Of a DNA stretch of 60,603 bases, positions 43,429 to 50,979 are shown in pieces (positions within the stretch are counted from its first letter, which is position 1; each line of letters starts with the position of its first letter). A model generated the notes under the pieces. It did no database searches and had not been told where the DNA came from. It saw only the letters and a program-made list of their open reading frames with translations. Made by a program: the position numbers and the translations under genes. The DNA is from Oscillospiraceae bacterium (lineage in GTDB: Bacteria; Bacillota; Clostridia; Oscillospirales; Acutalibacteraceae), in the NCBI GenBank assembly GCA_015066205.1, contig SVOV01000011.1, positions 1 to 60,603 on the forward strand, given 5' to 3'.

Positions 43429-44355
43429 ATGGAAAACTGGACAGAAATTAAAATTATTGTACCTGTGGAAAGAGTTGATGAAGCGGGTGCTGTTGCATCT
43501 ATGACCGTACCTTACGGCATTTATATTGAGGATTACAGTAATCTTGAAGAAGAGGCTATGGAAATAGCAAAAATAGATCTTATTGACGAAGATTTACTCG
43601 CTAAAGACAGAACAGTGGGAATTGTTCATATTTATATTTCACCTGAAGAGAATCCGCAAGAGGCTGTTTCTTTTATTGAAGACCGACTTACTGCAGAGAA
43701 TATTCAGTATGAAATTGAACTTGGTAACTGTGCCAGGGAAGACTGGGAAAACAACTGGAAGCAGTATTTCAAGCCTATAAATGTAGGAAACAAGCTTCTT
43801 ATAAGACCTGTATGGATCGATGATTATAATGCAGACGGCAGGGTAGTGCTGAATCTTGAACCCGGCATCGCGTTCGGCACAGGCACTCACGAAACAACAA
43901 GACTTTGTCTTGAAGCACTTGAAAATTATATTACAAATGACACCCATATGCTTGATGTCGGTTGCGGAAGCGGTATTTTAAGTGTTGCCGGTATGCTTTT
44001 CGGAGCCCGTGATGTTATCGGAGTTGACATTGATAAGCTCGCCGTAAAGGTAGCTATTGAAAACGGTAAACTCAACGGACTTGAGTATCCCTCTTATAAT
44101 ATGATAGTCGGAAATCTTATTGACCGTGTTTCGGGAACTTTTGATGTTGTAACAGCAAACATTGTAGCTGATGCTATTATTATGCTGACGCCTGATGTTA
44201 AAAAATTCCTCACAAAGGATTCTGTATATATAGTTTCGGGAATTATTGATATCAGGGAAGACGAGGTTCTCTCTTGTCTTGCAGAAAATGATTTTAAGAT
44301 AATAAACAGGCGTACAGAAAACGGTTGGGTCTGTCTTGAGTGTAAACTTAATTAA
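43429..44355 (+). CDS. prmA: Ribosomal protein L11 methyltransferase
   Basis: 308 residues. An N-terminal substrate-recognition domain (WTEIKIIVPVERVDEAGAVA) precedes WENNWKQYFKPINVGNKLLI, GTGTHETTRLCLEALE and the SAM-binding LDVGCGSGILSVAG; TANIVADAII is the N-P-P-Y-like region. PrmA methylates ribosomal protein L11. Eleven bases separate it from DUF2804; GGAG lies before the ATG. Confidence 0.94.
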   Translation: MENWTEIKIIVPVERVDEAGAVASMTVPYGIYIEDYSNLEEEAMEIAKIDLIDEDLLAKDRTVGIVHIYISPEENPQEAVSFIEDRLTAENIQYEIELGNCAREDWENNWKQYFKPINVGNKLLIRPVWIDDYNADGRVVLNLEPGIAFGTGTHETTRLCLEALENYITNDTHMLDVGCGSGILSVAGMLFGARDVIGVDIDKLAVKVAIENGKLNGLEYPSYNMIVGNLIDRVSGTFDVVTANIVADAIIMLTPDVKKFLTKDSVYIVSGIIDIREDEVLSCLAENDFKIINRRTENGWVCLECKLN

Positions 44356-44359
44356 TATA

Positions 44360-44392
44360 AACCCGTTCAGTGAACTCTGAGCGGGTTTTTAC
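44360..44392 (+). terminator. Rho-independent terminator
   Basis: AACCCGTTCAG pairs with CTGAGCGGGTT (one G-U), followed by TTT. It closes the yhaM-like to prmA operon. Confidence 0.78.
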
Positions 44393-44414
44393 TTTTTATG
44401 TATCTCAGGCTTTT

Positions 44415-44448
44415 CTCGACAGACTTTTTATAGTCAGACCGTTATAAT
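44415..44448 (+). promoter_or_regulatory. Possible Spo0A box and promoter of spoIIGA-sigE
   Basis: CTCGACAGA (44415-44423) matches the reverse 0A-box TTCGACAAA at seven of nine positions. TATAAT follows at 44443-44448 with no good -35 at 17 bases, as expected for a Spo0A-activated promoter. It is 28 bases upstream of spoIIGA. Known biology: the Bacillus spoIIG promoter is Spo0A-dependent. Confidence 0.4.
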
Positions 44449-44475
44449 GAAAGAAATGATACAAAGAGGAAAGCT

Positions 44476-45354
44476 ATGCAAACGGTTATATATGCGGATA
44501 TACTTATTTTTCTCAATTCAATAATAACTCTGTTTATTTTACTTATTACATCTGATCTGTTAAAAACTGATATAAGAAGGCTAAGGCTTTTTACGGGTTC
44601 TGTACTCGGCGGAATTTTTTCACTAATTATTCTCGCACCGGAAATGAACTCTATTCTCGTTATAATTACAAGATTTTTGATTAGCTTGATTGTAGTCATT
44701 GTTACATTTAAAACAGATTCATTAAAAACCGTAGTAAAAGCAGTAATTCTCAGCTTTATCATTACAGTTTTGTTTGGCGGAACAGTAAGTTTGATAATGT
44801 TTAATTTTTTTTCAGAGAATATATATGTGAACAATGGATTTATCTATTTTGATATAAATATATTTGTGCTGATAATCTCTATTGTTTCCTTTTATTCATT
44901 ATTCAAGGCTATACATAGATTTTTTATAAAAAAAAGAAAGGTCGATATAATTTACAATGTAGAGCTCAGTTTTAATAGCAATAAAATATTGATTCATGCA
45001 TTGTTTGATACCGGCAATACCATGAAGGACATATATAATAACAAACCTGTAATCCTTTTAAGTATAACAGAAGCTAAAAAGCTACTGAATTACGAGGATT
45101 GTTTAATAATAGAAAATTTTATAACATCTGAAATCTGTACTGATCTGCCGCAAGGTTTTAGGTTGCTGCCTGTAAGAACTTTGGGTTCTGAAAAACTGCT
45201 TCCTGCTTTCACTGCGGACTCAGCAACAGTATTCAATCATAATATCAGAAAAATTATAACCAAACCCAGCATTGTCATTACAAATGACTGCTTTGACAAA
45301 AATGAATATTCTGCTGTCATAAATAATAACGCATTAGGGGAGTATTTAATATGA
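44476..45354 (+). CDS. spoIIGA: Sigma-E processing peptidase SpoIIGA
   Basis: 292 residues. Five N-terminal membrane segments (residues about 5-150, starting [20 protein letters not shown]) precede a soluble aspartic-protease-like domain with [18 protein letters not shown]; the D-T-G aspartate is catalytic. It cleaves pro-sigma-E in the mother cell when signalled from the forespore. It overlaps sigE by four bases (ATGA), the standard coupling of this pair. Confidence 0.93.
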   Translation: MQTVIYADILIFLNSIITLFILLITSDLLKTDIRRLRLFTGSVLGGIFSLIILAPEMNSILVIITRFLISLIVVIVTFKTDSLKTVVKAVILSFIITVLFGGTVSLIMFNFFSENIYVNNGFIYFDINIFVLIISIVSFYSLFKAIHRFFIKKRKVDIIYNVELSFNSNKILIHALFDTGNTMKDIYNNKPVILLSITEAKKLLNYEDCLIIENFITSEICTDLPQGFRLLPVRTLGSEKLLPAFTADSATVFNHNIRKIITKPSIVITNDCFDKNEYSAVINNNALGEYLI

Positions 45355-46079
45355 AAATCAATAAATTAAATATATTATTAAGTGCTATTTTTACGATAAT
45401 AAACAACAGAAGAAAATATGATAATCTCTTATATCTTAACAGTCCGAGCATATTACCTCCGCCTCTTTCTAAGGCTGAAGAAGAGCTTTGCTATATTGAA
45501 ATTACAAAAGGCAAAGAATCAGCAAGAAATAAACTGATCTTACATAACCTGAGATTGGTTGTTTATATAGCAAAAAAATTTGAATCGTCAGGCGTCCCTA
45601 TTGACGATCTTATATCGATAGGGACTATAGGTTTAATAAAAGCAGTCAAAACCTTTTGCCCGGAAAAGAACATAAAGCTTGCAACCTATGCCAGCCGTTG
45701 TATTGAAAATGAGGTTCTGATGCACTTGAGAAAGATAAGCCATTCAAGAAATGAAATTTCATTGGATGAACCGCTTAATGTTGACTGGGACGGAAATGAG
45801 CTTCTTCTCAGCGACATTCTTTCTACAGAAGATGATACCGTAAGCACATCAATTGAAAGAGAAGATATAATAAGGGTATTGATGGAAAGCCTTGAAAAGC
45901 TTTCAGAAAGAGATAAAAAGATAATTAATTTGAGATTCGGATTAAAATCTGACAAGGAATATACTCAAAAGGAAGTCGCTGATTTGCTCGGAATTTCGCA
46001 AAGCTATATATCACGGATCGAAAAAAGAATTCTTGAACAGCTTAAAAATGAGCTTATGAAACAAAGCATAACAGGTTGA
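45351..46079 (+). CDS. sigE: Sporulation sigma factor SigE (with pro-sequence)
   Basis: 242 residues. A hydrophobic N-terminal pro-sequence ([19 protein letters not shown]) is removed by SpoIIGA. Region 2 reads [20 protein letters not shown] and [17 protein letters not shown], with the -10 recognition helix in [19 protein letters not shown]; region 4 [20 protein letters not shown] binds the -35. It directs mother-cell gene expression. No sigG gene follows, unlike in Bacillus, as the transcription unit ends in a hairpin. Confidence 0.94.
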   Translation: MKINKLNILLSAIFTIINNRRKYDNLLYLNSPSILPPPLSKAEEELCYIEITKGKESARNKLILHNLRLVVYIAKKFESSGVPIDDLISIGTIGLIKAVKTFCPEKNIKLATYASRCIENEVLMHLRKISHSRNEISLDEPLNVDWDGNELLLSDILSTEDDTVSTSIEREDIIRVLMESLEKLSERDKKIINLRFGLKSDKEYTQKEVADLLGISQSYISRIEKRILEQLKNELMKQSITG

Positions 46080-46080
46080 A

Positions 46081-46120
46081 AACAGACAGCCCTCGAAAAA
46101 TTAGGGCTGTCTGTTTATTT
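46081..46120 (+). terminator. Terminator after sigE
   Basis: Perfect 13-bp stem AACAGACAGCCCT (46081-46093) and AGGGCTGTCTGTT (46103-46115), with a modest TATTT tail. Confidence 0.75.
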
Positions 46121-46171
46121 ATCATAACAAATTTATATACTGAATAAATTACATTCAAATCCTTAAGATTT

Positions 46172-46205
46172 AAAAAATACCAAGTCGCGAGACTTGGTAT
46201 TTTTT
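46172..46205. terminator. Perfect bidirectional hairpin
   Basis: AAAAAATACCAAGTC (46172-46186) pairs with GACTTGGTATTTTTT (46191-46205), a 15-bp perfect stem with a GCGA loop. It can end the minus-strand two-gene unit 46261-46883. Confidence 0.8.
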
Positions 46206-46260
46206 GCGAAAGAGCAGTATAACGGTGCGTAAATGGGGCAAAGAAAAGCGAAAAGGTGCG

Positions 46261-46533
46261 TCAGGTCATTGCAATCCATGAAACAGCACAGTTATAGGAA
46301 CTTTGAGCCACACGCATGCATTCATCTGCGCTTTCCCAAGGAGAATCACTCACAACCTCTTGATCTGCATTACAGCCAAAAAGGTAGTACGAAGTATCAT
46401 TTTCATATTTGCAAATAGCAAGATACCGAATCTGCTCTGCTAGCACTCCTGTTGTGTAATATACCTCACCATAACAGTTTTCGGGAGTGTAGTATAAAAC
46501 GCTCGCATTGTCTATCATTTTAGGAAAGTTCAT
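46261..46533 (-). CDS. Small protein of unknown function, intact paralogue of 3385-3653
   Basis: 90 residues, soluble, with conserved IRYLAICKYENDTSYYLFGC and DSPWESADECM and N-terminal MNFPKMIDNASVLYYTPENC. It overlaps the upstream gene's stop by four bases (ATGA), so the two are translationally coupled. A frameshifted homologue is at 3385-3653 in a different context. The family seems a mobile, short, orphan group; function unknown. Confidence 0.72.
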   Translation of the reverse strand: MNFPKMIDNASVLYYTPENCYGEVYYTTGVLAEQIRYLAICKYENDTSYYLFGCNADQEVVSDSPWESADECMRVAQSSYNCAVSWIAMT

Positions 46534-46883
46534 TTCGCATTCTCCTTTGCTGTTCTGCAGGAAGAGATCAGTAATCTACGGATATTTCCACACAGCTTTT
46601 CTGTATATTGATATGTTTGTGCGTCTATTCTTTTGGTTTTGAACATCAGCTTTAGCCAATAGCTTGTTTCGTTCGATTCTTTCAATGCAATCTCTAATTT
46701 TGCGATAAAATCCCTTTTACTCAGTGCGTACTGTGCTTCGTGAATGTTGGCTCCGACTGATGTACCAGCCCTTGCAAGCTGGTCAGTCATGTAGGAACTT
46801 TTGGATGCAGTTACACCGTCTACTATATTCACGATAGCAACTGCAAATTCAAAAGACAAGTCAAGCAATTTATTTTCGGGCAT
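46530..46883 (-). CDS. Four-helix-bundle protein (S23/IVS family)
   Basis: 117 residues, wholly helical. LLDLSFEFAVAIVNIVDGVT, YMTDQLARAGTSVGANIHEA, FIAKLEIALKESNETSYWLK and LLISSCRTAKENAK are typical of the TIGR02436 four-helix-bundle family, first seen in 23S rRNA intervening sequences and common beside mobile or phase-variable DNA. Start choice: ATG 46883 with AAGGTG upstream; the longer frame to 47021 reads into the repeat element. The promoter lies half inside the hairpin element (46906-46934). Confidence 0.88.
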   Translation of the reverse strand: MPENKLLDLSFEFAVAIVNIVDGVTASKSSYMTDQLARAGTSVGANIHEAQYALSKRDFIAKLEIALKESNETSYWLKLMFKTKRIDAQTYQYTEKLCGNIRRLLISSCRTAKENAK

Positions 46884-46905
46884 AAAAGCACCTTCTTTCA
46901 ATGAC

Positions 46906-46934
46906 ATTATACTATAAAATATTACTTTTTTCAA
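46906..46934 (-). promoter_or_regulatory. Consensus promoter anchored in the inverted-repeat element
   Basis: Minus strand: TTGAAA (46934-46929), 17-base spacer, TATAAT (46911-46906). The -35 lies within the element's terminal inverted repeat and the -10 just outside it, so the element supplies half the promoter of the four-helix-bundle gene. Confidence 0.75.
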
Positions 46935-47111
46935 TGATATATCGCTTGCGCAAAATGATATACGGCTATCGCCGCATGATATACTTGCCACGCAAGTATG
47001 ATATAATATCCGTTCCTTCATATGCCGAAGGCATATATCATCCGCCGAAGGTGGATATCATATCGAAGATATATCAACCGTTCCATCAGGAACGGATATC
47101 ATTGAAAAAAG
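46925..47111. mobile_element. 187-bp hairpin-packed inverted-repeat element (MITE-like)
   Basis: Perfect 16-bp terminal inverted repeats CTTTTTTCAATGATAT (46925-46940) and ATATCATTGAAAAAAG (47096-47111) enclose a string of short hairpins separated by GATAT/ATATC links: CGGCTATCGCCG, ACTTGCCACGCAAGT, ATGCCGAAGGCAT, CCGCCGAAGGTGG, ATATCGAAGATAT, CCGTTCCATCAGGAACGG. No protein is encoded. The linkers switch from ATGATAT to ATATCAT near the middle, so the whole is also a weak large palindrome. Confidence 0.6.
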
Positions 47112-47144
47112 TCACCTTTGTCGGTAGACAAAAGTGACTTTTTT
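47106..47144 (+). terminator. Long hairpin at the element edge
   Basis: AAAAAAGTCACCTTTGTC pairs with GACAAAAGTGACTTTTTT (18 bp, one mismatch, GGTA loop). On the minus strand it lies two bases downstream of tRNA-Ser and can terminate it. It overlaps the element's right inverted repeat. Confidence 0.75.
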
Positions 47145-47146
47145 CG

Positions 47147-47234
47147 TGGCGGAGAGTTAGGGATTCGAACCCTAGGTGAGTTTCCCCACACAGCATTTCG
47201 AGTGCTGCACCTTCGACCACTCGGACAACTCTCC
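47147..47234 (-). tRNA. tRNA-Ser (anticodon CGA)
   Basis: 88 bases on the minus strand, beginning GGAGAGT and ending CTCTCCGCCA with encoded CCA. Anticodon stem CAGCA/TGCTG holds loop CTCGAAA (anticodon CGA, serine). The long variable arm (TGTGGGGAAACTCACC region) is diagnostic of tRNA-Ser. T loop GGGTTCGAATCCC is canonical. Confidence 0.92.
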
Positions 47235-47254
47235 ATTTAATATTACAGATATGT

Positions 47255-47283
47255 ATTTTATCAAAAACATAGCTTATTGTCAA
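47255..47283 (-). promoter_or_regulatory. Promoter of tRNA-Ser
   Basis: Minus strand: TTGACA (47283-47278), 17-base spacer, TAAAAT (47260-47255), 21 bases before the tRNA 5' end. Confidence 0.78.
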
Positions 47284-47372
47284 GAAATATGTATCTATAT
47301 TTTAATAAAAATCTATAGATTATAAAATTACTTTGTGATAAAATGGCAATATAATATATCTGAGGTTTATAT

Positions 47373-48266
47373 ATGAATAATACAATTATGCTGATTTCTT
47401 CTATGGCGGCTAATCTTTTCGGCTCTCTTCTCAAGAAAAGGATCAATGATAAATATGAAAAAAATATGTTTTCATATCAGATATATAACGCTGTTGTGTC
47501 TTTATCCTCTGCAGTTAGTCTACTGATTCTGGCTGATAATTTGTCAGTATCTGTTTATACAGTAATCTTGGCAGTTGCTTTTGGAACTATTACACTTGCA
47601 CAGCAGGTTTTTAATCTGTATGCTCTTGAAAACGGGCCTTTATCATATACAACTGTAATAATATCTCTTTCAACACTGATTCCGACCGTCTCAGGGGCAT
47701 TGTTCTGGAATGAAAAAATCTCATTTGTGCAGTATATCGGTATTGCATTTCTTATAATATGCTTTATTCTGTCTGTAAATTTCAAAAATAAAGAAAAATC
47801 CGCAGGCCTAAAATGGCTGCTGTTTTCAGGCTTTGCCTTTATTTCAACGGGGCTTATCGGCATAATGCAGAAGCTGCATCAGACATCGACATATAAGGAT
47901 GAGCTTGATTCTTTTCTGATTATTTCATTCGCTTTTTCATTTCTTATCTCAAGCGTATTGGCATTTGTATTCAGAAATAAGAGAGTTGATGAAAACGGCA
48001 CTTCATCTTCTTCAGTCATTGGATTCATTCCGATAAGTTTAATGCTTCTGAGCGGAGTATTTGCAGCACTGAACAATAAATTCAATTTATTTCTTTCGGG
48101 AGTTCTTGATGCTGCTGTTTTCTTTCCGATAGTAAACGGCGGCGGTTTAATACTTACATCTGTTTCTGCAGTTGTTTTATTCAGAGAAAAACTCACAAAA
48201 TTGCAGATATTCGGAATTATTACGGGAATTATATCTGTAATCCTTATTTGCGATCCCTTTGCTTAA
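47373..48266 (+). CDS. EamA/DMT-superfamily transporter
   Basis: 297 residues with ten membrane segments in two five-helix repeats, the EamA layout. The first repeat ends with ALENGPLSYTTVIISLSTLI then ALFWNEKISFVQYIGIAFLI; the second with AVVLFREKLTKLQIFGIITG. Such proteins export or import small metabolites; substrate unknown. GAGGTTTAT precedes the ATG. It converges on the PHP gene with one base between stops. Confidence 0.85.
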   Translation: MNNTIMLISSMAANLFGSLLKKRINDKYEKNMFSYQIYNAVVSLSSAVSLLILADNLSVSVYTVILAVAFGTITLAQQVFNLYALENGPLSYTTVIISLSTLIPTVSGALFWNEKISFVQYIGIAFLIICFILSVNFKNKEKSAGLKWLLFSGFAFISTGLIGIMQKLHQTSTYKDELDSFLIISFAFSFLISSVLAFVFRNKRVDENGTSSSSVIGFIPISLMLLSGVFAALNNKFNLFLSGVLDAAVFFPIVNGGGLILTSVSAVVLFREKLTKLQIFGIITGIISVILICDPFA

Positions 48267-48267
48267 T

Positions 48268-49116
48268 TCAAATCTTAATTCGAAGCTTTAACAAGTCAAG
48301 TATATCAGCCGGGATCTTCAGATTATCATTCCCTGTGCCAAGCTTAACATCGGGCTTATTCGATCCGTGGAAATCACTTCCGCCGCTTACTGCCAAATTG
48401 AAATGCTTTGCTATTGAGAGTGAGCTTTCTGTCATTAGTGCGTCGTATTTTGAGTGATAACATTCTATGGCATCAAGACCGTACGATAATGCACGCGGTA
48501 AACACTCAATCAATTCTTTTTCACTTAGATTAAGAAGCGGATGTGCAAGTATAGATACCGCTCCTATATCTTTTATAAATTCAAGCGTGTCAAAGAGGTT
48601 TAGTCTTTCGGCAGGAATATAAAAACCGGCTTTTTCTGAAAGCAGGGTCTTAAATGCATGATCTGTTGATTCAGTATAGCCTTTTTCTGTCAGTTCTGCC
48701 GCTATATTAGCTCTGTTTATAAAACCGTTAGGAGTTTTTCTCTTTATTTCAGAATAGTCGATCAGATACCCGGCTTTGTTCAGTTTCTCTGTTAATTCAA
48801 TATTACTGTTTTCCTTTTTTATATTAGCGTCTGTCAAAAATTCATTTATATCAGAATAATACTTCTTTTTAATGAACAGCGCCAGTAAATGTACTTTTTT
48901 AGTGTCAAAATTAACAGAGAATTCAATCCCCGGTACAGCCTCAATTTTTTTGCCTTCCGAGGCTCCCACAAATTCGTTTAATCCGTTGATATTATTATGG
49001 TCACAAAGCGCAACAGCTGATAAATTAAGTTTTGATGCAGCATCAATTATTTCTGCCGGCGAAAAAGTACCGTCAGAATATGTTGAATGAGTATGAAGAT
49101 CACAATATTTATTCAT
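48268..49116 (-). CDS. PHP-domain phosphoesterase
   Basis: 282 residues. CDLHTHSTYSDGTFSP (H-x-H metal site), ALCDHNNINGL (D-H), VPGIEFSVNF, SILAHPLLN and SGGSDFHGSN are the conserved PHP motifs. The length and layout match YciV/RNase AM-like proteins, which hydrolyse nucleotide 3',5'-bisphosphates or trim RNA 5' ends. Cytoplasmic. AGGTGA lies before the ATG. Confidence 0.88.
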   Translation of the reverse strand: MNKYCDLHTHSTYSDGTFSPAEIIDAASKLNLSAVALCDHNNINGLNEFVGASEGKKIEAVPGIEFSVNFDTKKVHLLALFIKKKYYSDINEFLTDANIKKENSNIELTEKLNKAGYLIDYSEIKRKTPNGFINRANIAAELTEKGYTESTDHAFKTLLSEKAGFYIPAERLNLFDTLEFIKDIGAVSILAHPLLNLSEKELIECLPRALSYGLDAIECYHSKYDALMTESSLSIAKHFNLAVSGGSDFHGSNKPDVKLGTGNDNLKIPADILDLLKLRIKI

Positions 49117-49192
49117 TAAATCACCTGTGAAAATTATATTACTATTTTTAACAAAAGTAAATTCTTAATTCAGTTATAGTATTGAAAAGAGT

Positions 49193-50137
49193 GTGGTTAT
49201 TTTGAAAAAAGAAAATAATAATCTGTTATCAGAAGAAAATAAAAGTAAAATATATTATTTGGGGATCGACGGAGGCGGCACTAAAACTGTTTTCAAGCTG
49301 ACAGATTGTAACAACAGAGAAATCGGCACAATAGTAAAAGGACCGTCTAATCCGAATGACATAGGCATAAACAATTGTCTGAATCTATTAAAATGCGGTA
49401 TATATGAAATCTGTAAGGACATTCCTTTTTCTTCTGTAATTATGTTTGCAGGCCTCTCGGGTTGCGGTAATTATCCGAATATTTTTGATTTTTTTAACGG
49501 CTTTGGTTTTTACAGCTTCGATTACGGCACTGATATAGAAAGTCTTATAAGTAACATCAATGAAGAAAAGTATATCCTTGTGATTATGGGAACGGGCTTT
49601 GTAACATTTGCAGTAAACGGTAATACACGGCACAGAATCGGAGGATGGGGACAGTATTTTGATGAAGGCGGATGCGGATACACTTTAGGCAAGGATGCTA
49701 TAGCTGCCGGTCTCTCAGATTTCGACGGAAGCGGAGAAAAAACACTCATAACAAAGCTTATTGAAGATAAGATCGGTGAAAAAGTGAATGAGCATCTCTC
49801 TGTATTTTATCAGAGAGGAAAAAAGTATATAGCTGAATTTGCTGAATGTATTTTTCTTGCAGCTGAACAAAACGACGATAAAGCCATTTATATACTAAAA
49901 AAGAATTGCTTATATGTTGCTGAAAAAATTAATACTGCCATAAATTTAATAAAGGAATCCAACGAAGAAAAAATCCCGATATATTTTTCCGGCGGGCTTA
50001 TTAACAGAAACGATCTTGTTTTTCCGTTGATCAAAAAGAATATAACGGCAGGGGAGTGCAGGTTGATACCTGTTGATTTTGAACCTGTTGACGGCGCATT
50101 AAAATGCGCAATGAAATTAAACGATAACAAAGAATGA
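49193..50137 (+). CDS. BadF/BadG-type amino-sugar kinase (MurK/NagK-like)
   Basis: 314 residues. LGIDGGGTKTVFKLTD is the phosphate-1 motif of the ASKHA kinase fold; VIMGTGFVTFAVNG and IPIYFSGGLINR are the phosphate-2 and adenosine motifs. It likely phosphorylates N-acetylglucosamine or N-acetylmuramic acid. murQ lies 12 bases downstream, so a Clostridium MurK-type role (making MurNAc-6-phosphate for the etherase) is favoured. The start is uncertain: GTG 49193 or TTG 49202. Confidence 0.85.
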   Translation: MVILKKENNNLLSEENKSKIYYLGIDGGGTKTVFKLTDCNNREIGTIVKGPSNPNDIGINNCLNLLKCGIYEICKDIPFSSVIMFAGLSGCGNYPNIFDFFNGFGFYSFDYGTDIESLISNINEEKYILVIMGTGFVTFAVNGNTRHRIGGWGQYFDEGGCGYTLGKDAIAAGLSDFDGSGEKTLITKLIEDKIGEKVNEHLSVFYQRGKKYIAEFAECIFLAAEQNDDKAIYILKKNCLYVAEKINTAINLIKESNEEKIPIYFSGGLINRNDLVFPLIKKNITAGECRLIPVDFEPVDGALKCAMKLNDNKE

Positions 50138-50149
50138 AGGAATAAGCTT

Positions 50150-50947
50150 ATGTTAAATACTGAAAAAAGAAATGAAGCTTCAACGCATATAGATAAAATG
50201 GATTCTCTTTCTATGGTAAAGCTTATGAATGAAGAAAATATGAATGCAGTTAAGTCGCTTGATTATATTCTTCCAGATATAGCAAGAGTATGTGATGCTG
50301 TCGCTGCCTGTCTTGAAAACGGAGGCAGATTATTCTATGTCGGAGCAGGCACCTCAGGCAGAATCGGTGTTTTAGATGCCTCGGAATGTCCGCCGACATT
50401 CGGTGTTTCTCCCGAAACTGTAATCGGTGTCATTGCCGGCGGTGAAAAGTGTCTGACAAAAGCAGCTGAATCTCAGGAGGATAATGCTCAGGCAGGAGAA
50501 GAAGATCTGAAAAGACATAACCTGACTTGCGACGATATTGTCATAGGTATTTCGGCTTCAGGCGGAGCCGCCTATGTTATAGGTGCACTTCAATATGCAA
50601 ATTCCGTAGGCGCTGTCACAGTAAGTATTTCCAATAATTATAACACACCTATGGAAAAGACTGCAAAGCTTTCTTTAGTTGCGGACAGCGGTCCTGAGGT
50701 CGTAACCGGCTCAACAAGGCTTAAGGCAGGAACTACACAAAAACTGATTCTTAATATGATTTCTACAATCGCTATGGTAAAAACAGGTAAGGTATATGAA
50801 AATATGATGATAAATCTCAAGCCTACAAATATCAAGCTTCGTGATAGAATGATTAGAATAGTTTGTGAAATAACGAATTGCGATGAATTTACAGCAGAAA
50901 AGCTTCTTGAAGAAAATAATTGGATAATCCGAGAAGCACTAAAATAA
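50150..50947 (+). CDS. murQ: N-acetylmuramic acid 6-phosphate etherase
   Basis: 265 residues; most MurQ proteins have near 300, so the C-terminal helical part is short. TEKRNEASTHIDKMDSLSMV, LFYVGAGTSGRIGVLDASE, CPPTFGVSPE, GISASGGAAYVIGAL and VTGSTRLKAGTTQK (catalytic Glu in the ASE region) are typical SIS-domain MurQ motifs. It splits MurNAc-6-P into GlcNAc-6-P and lactate during wall recycling. GGAATAAG lies before the ATG. Confidence 0.93.
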   Translation: MLNTEKRNEASTHIDKMDSLSMVKLMNEENMNAVKSLDYILPDIARVCDAVAACLENGGRLFYVGAGTSGRIGVLDASECPPTFGVSPETVIGVIAGGEKCLTKAAESQEDNAQAGEEDLKRHNLTCDDIVIGISASGGAAYVIGALQYANSVGAVTVSISNNYNTPMEKTAKLSLVADSGPEVVTGSTRLKAGTTQKLILNMISTIAMVKTGKVYENMMINLKPTNIKLRDRMIRIVCEITNCDEFTAEKLLEENNWIIREALK

Positions 50948-50952
50948 ACAGT

Positions 50953-50974
50953 GCGGGGTAATATTTTACCCCGC
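50953..50974. terminator. Hairpin between murQ and the convergent gene
   Basis: Perfect 9-bp stem GCGGGGTAA (50953-50961) and TTACCCCGC (50966-50974) with a TATT loop. T runs are weak on both sides. Confidence 0.6.
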
Positions 50975-50979
50975 TAAAA

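Noticed and set aside
46884-47021. N-terminal extension of the four-helix-bundle protein
   Set aside because: It translates the promoter and inverted repeat; the family starts near MPENKLLDLSF with AAGGTG upstream.
46940-47100. Repeated hairpin units considered as a CRISPR array
   Set aside because: Units are palindromic with short linkers, differ in sequence, have no 25-35 base repeats or unique spacers, and no cas genes are near.
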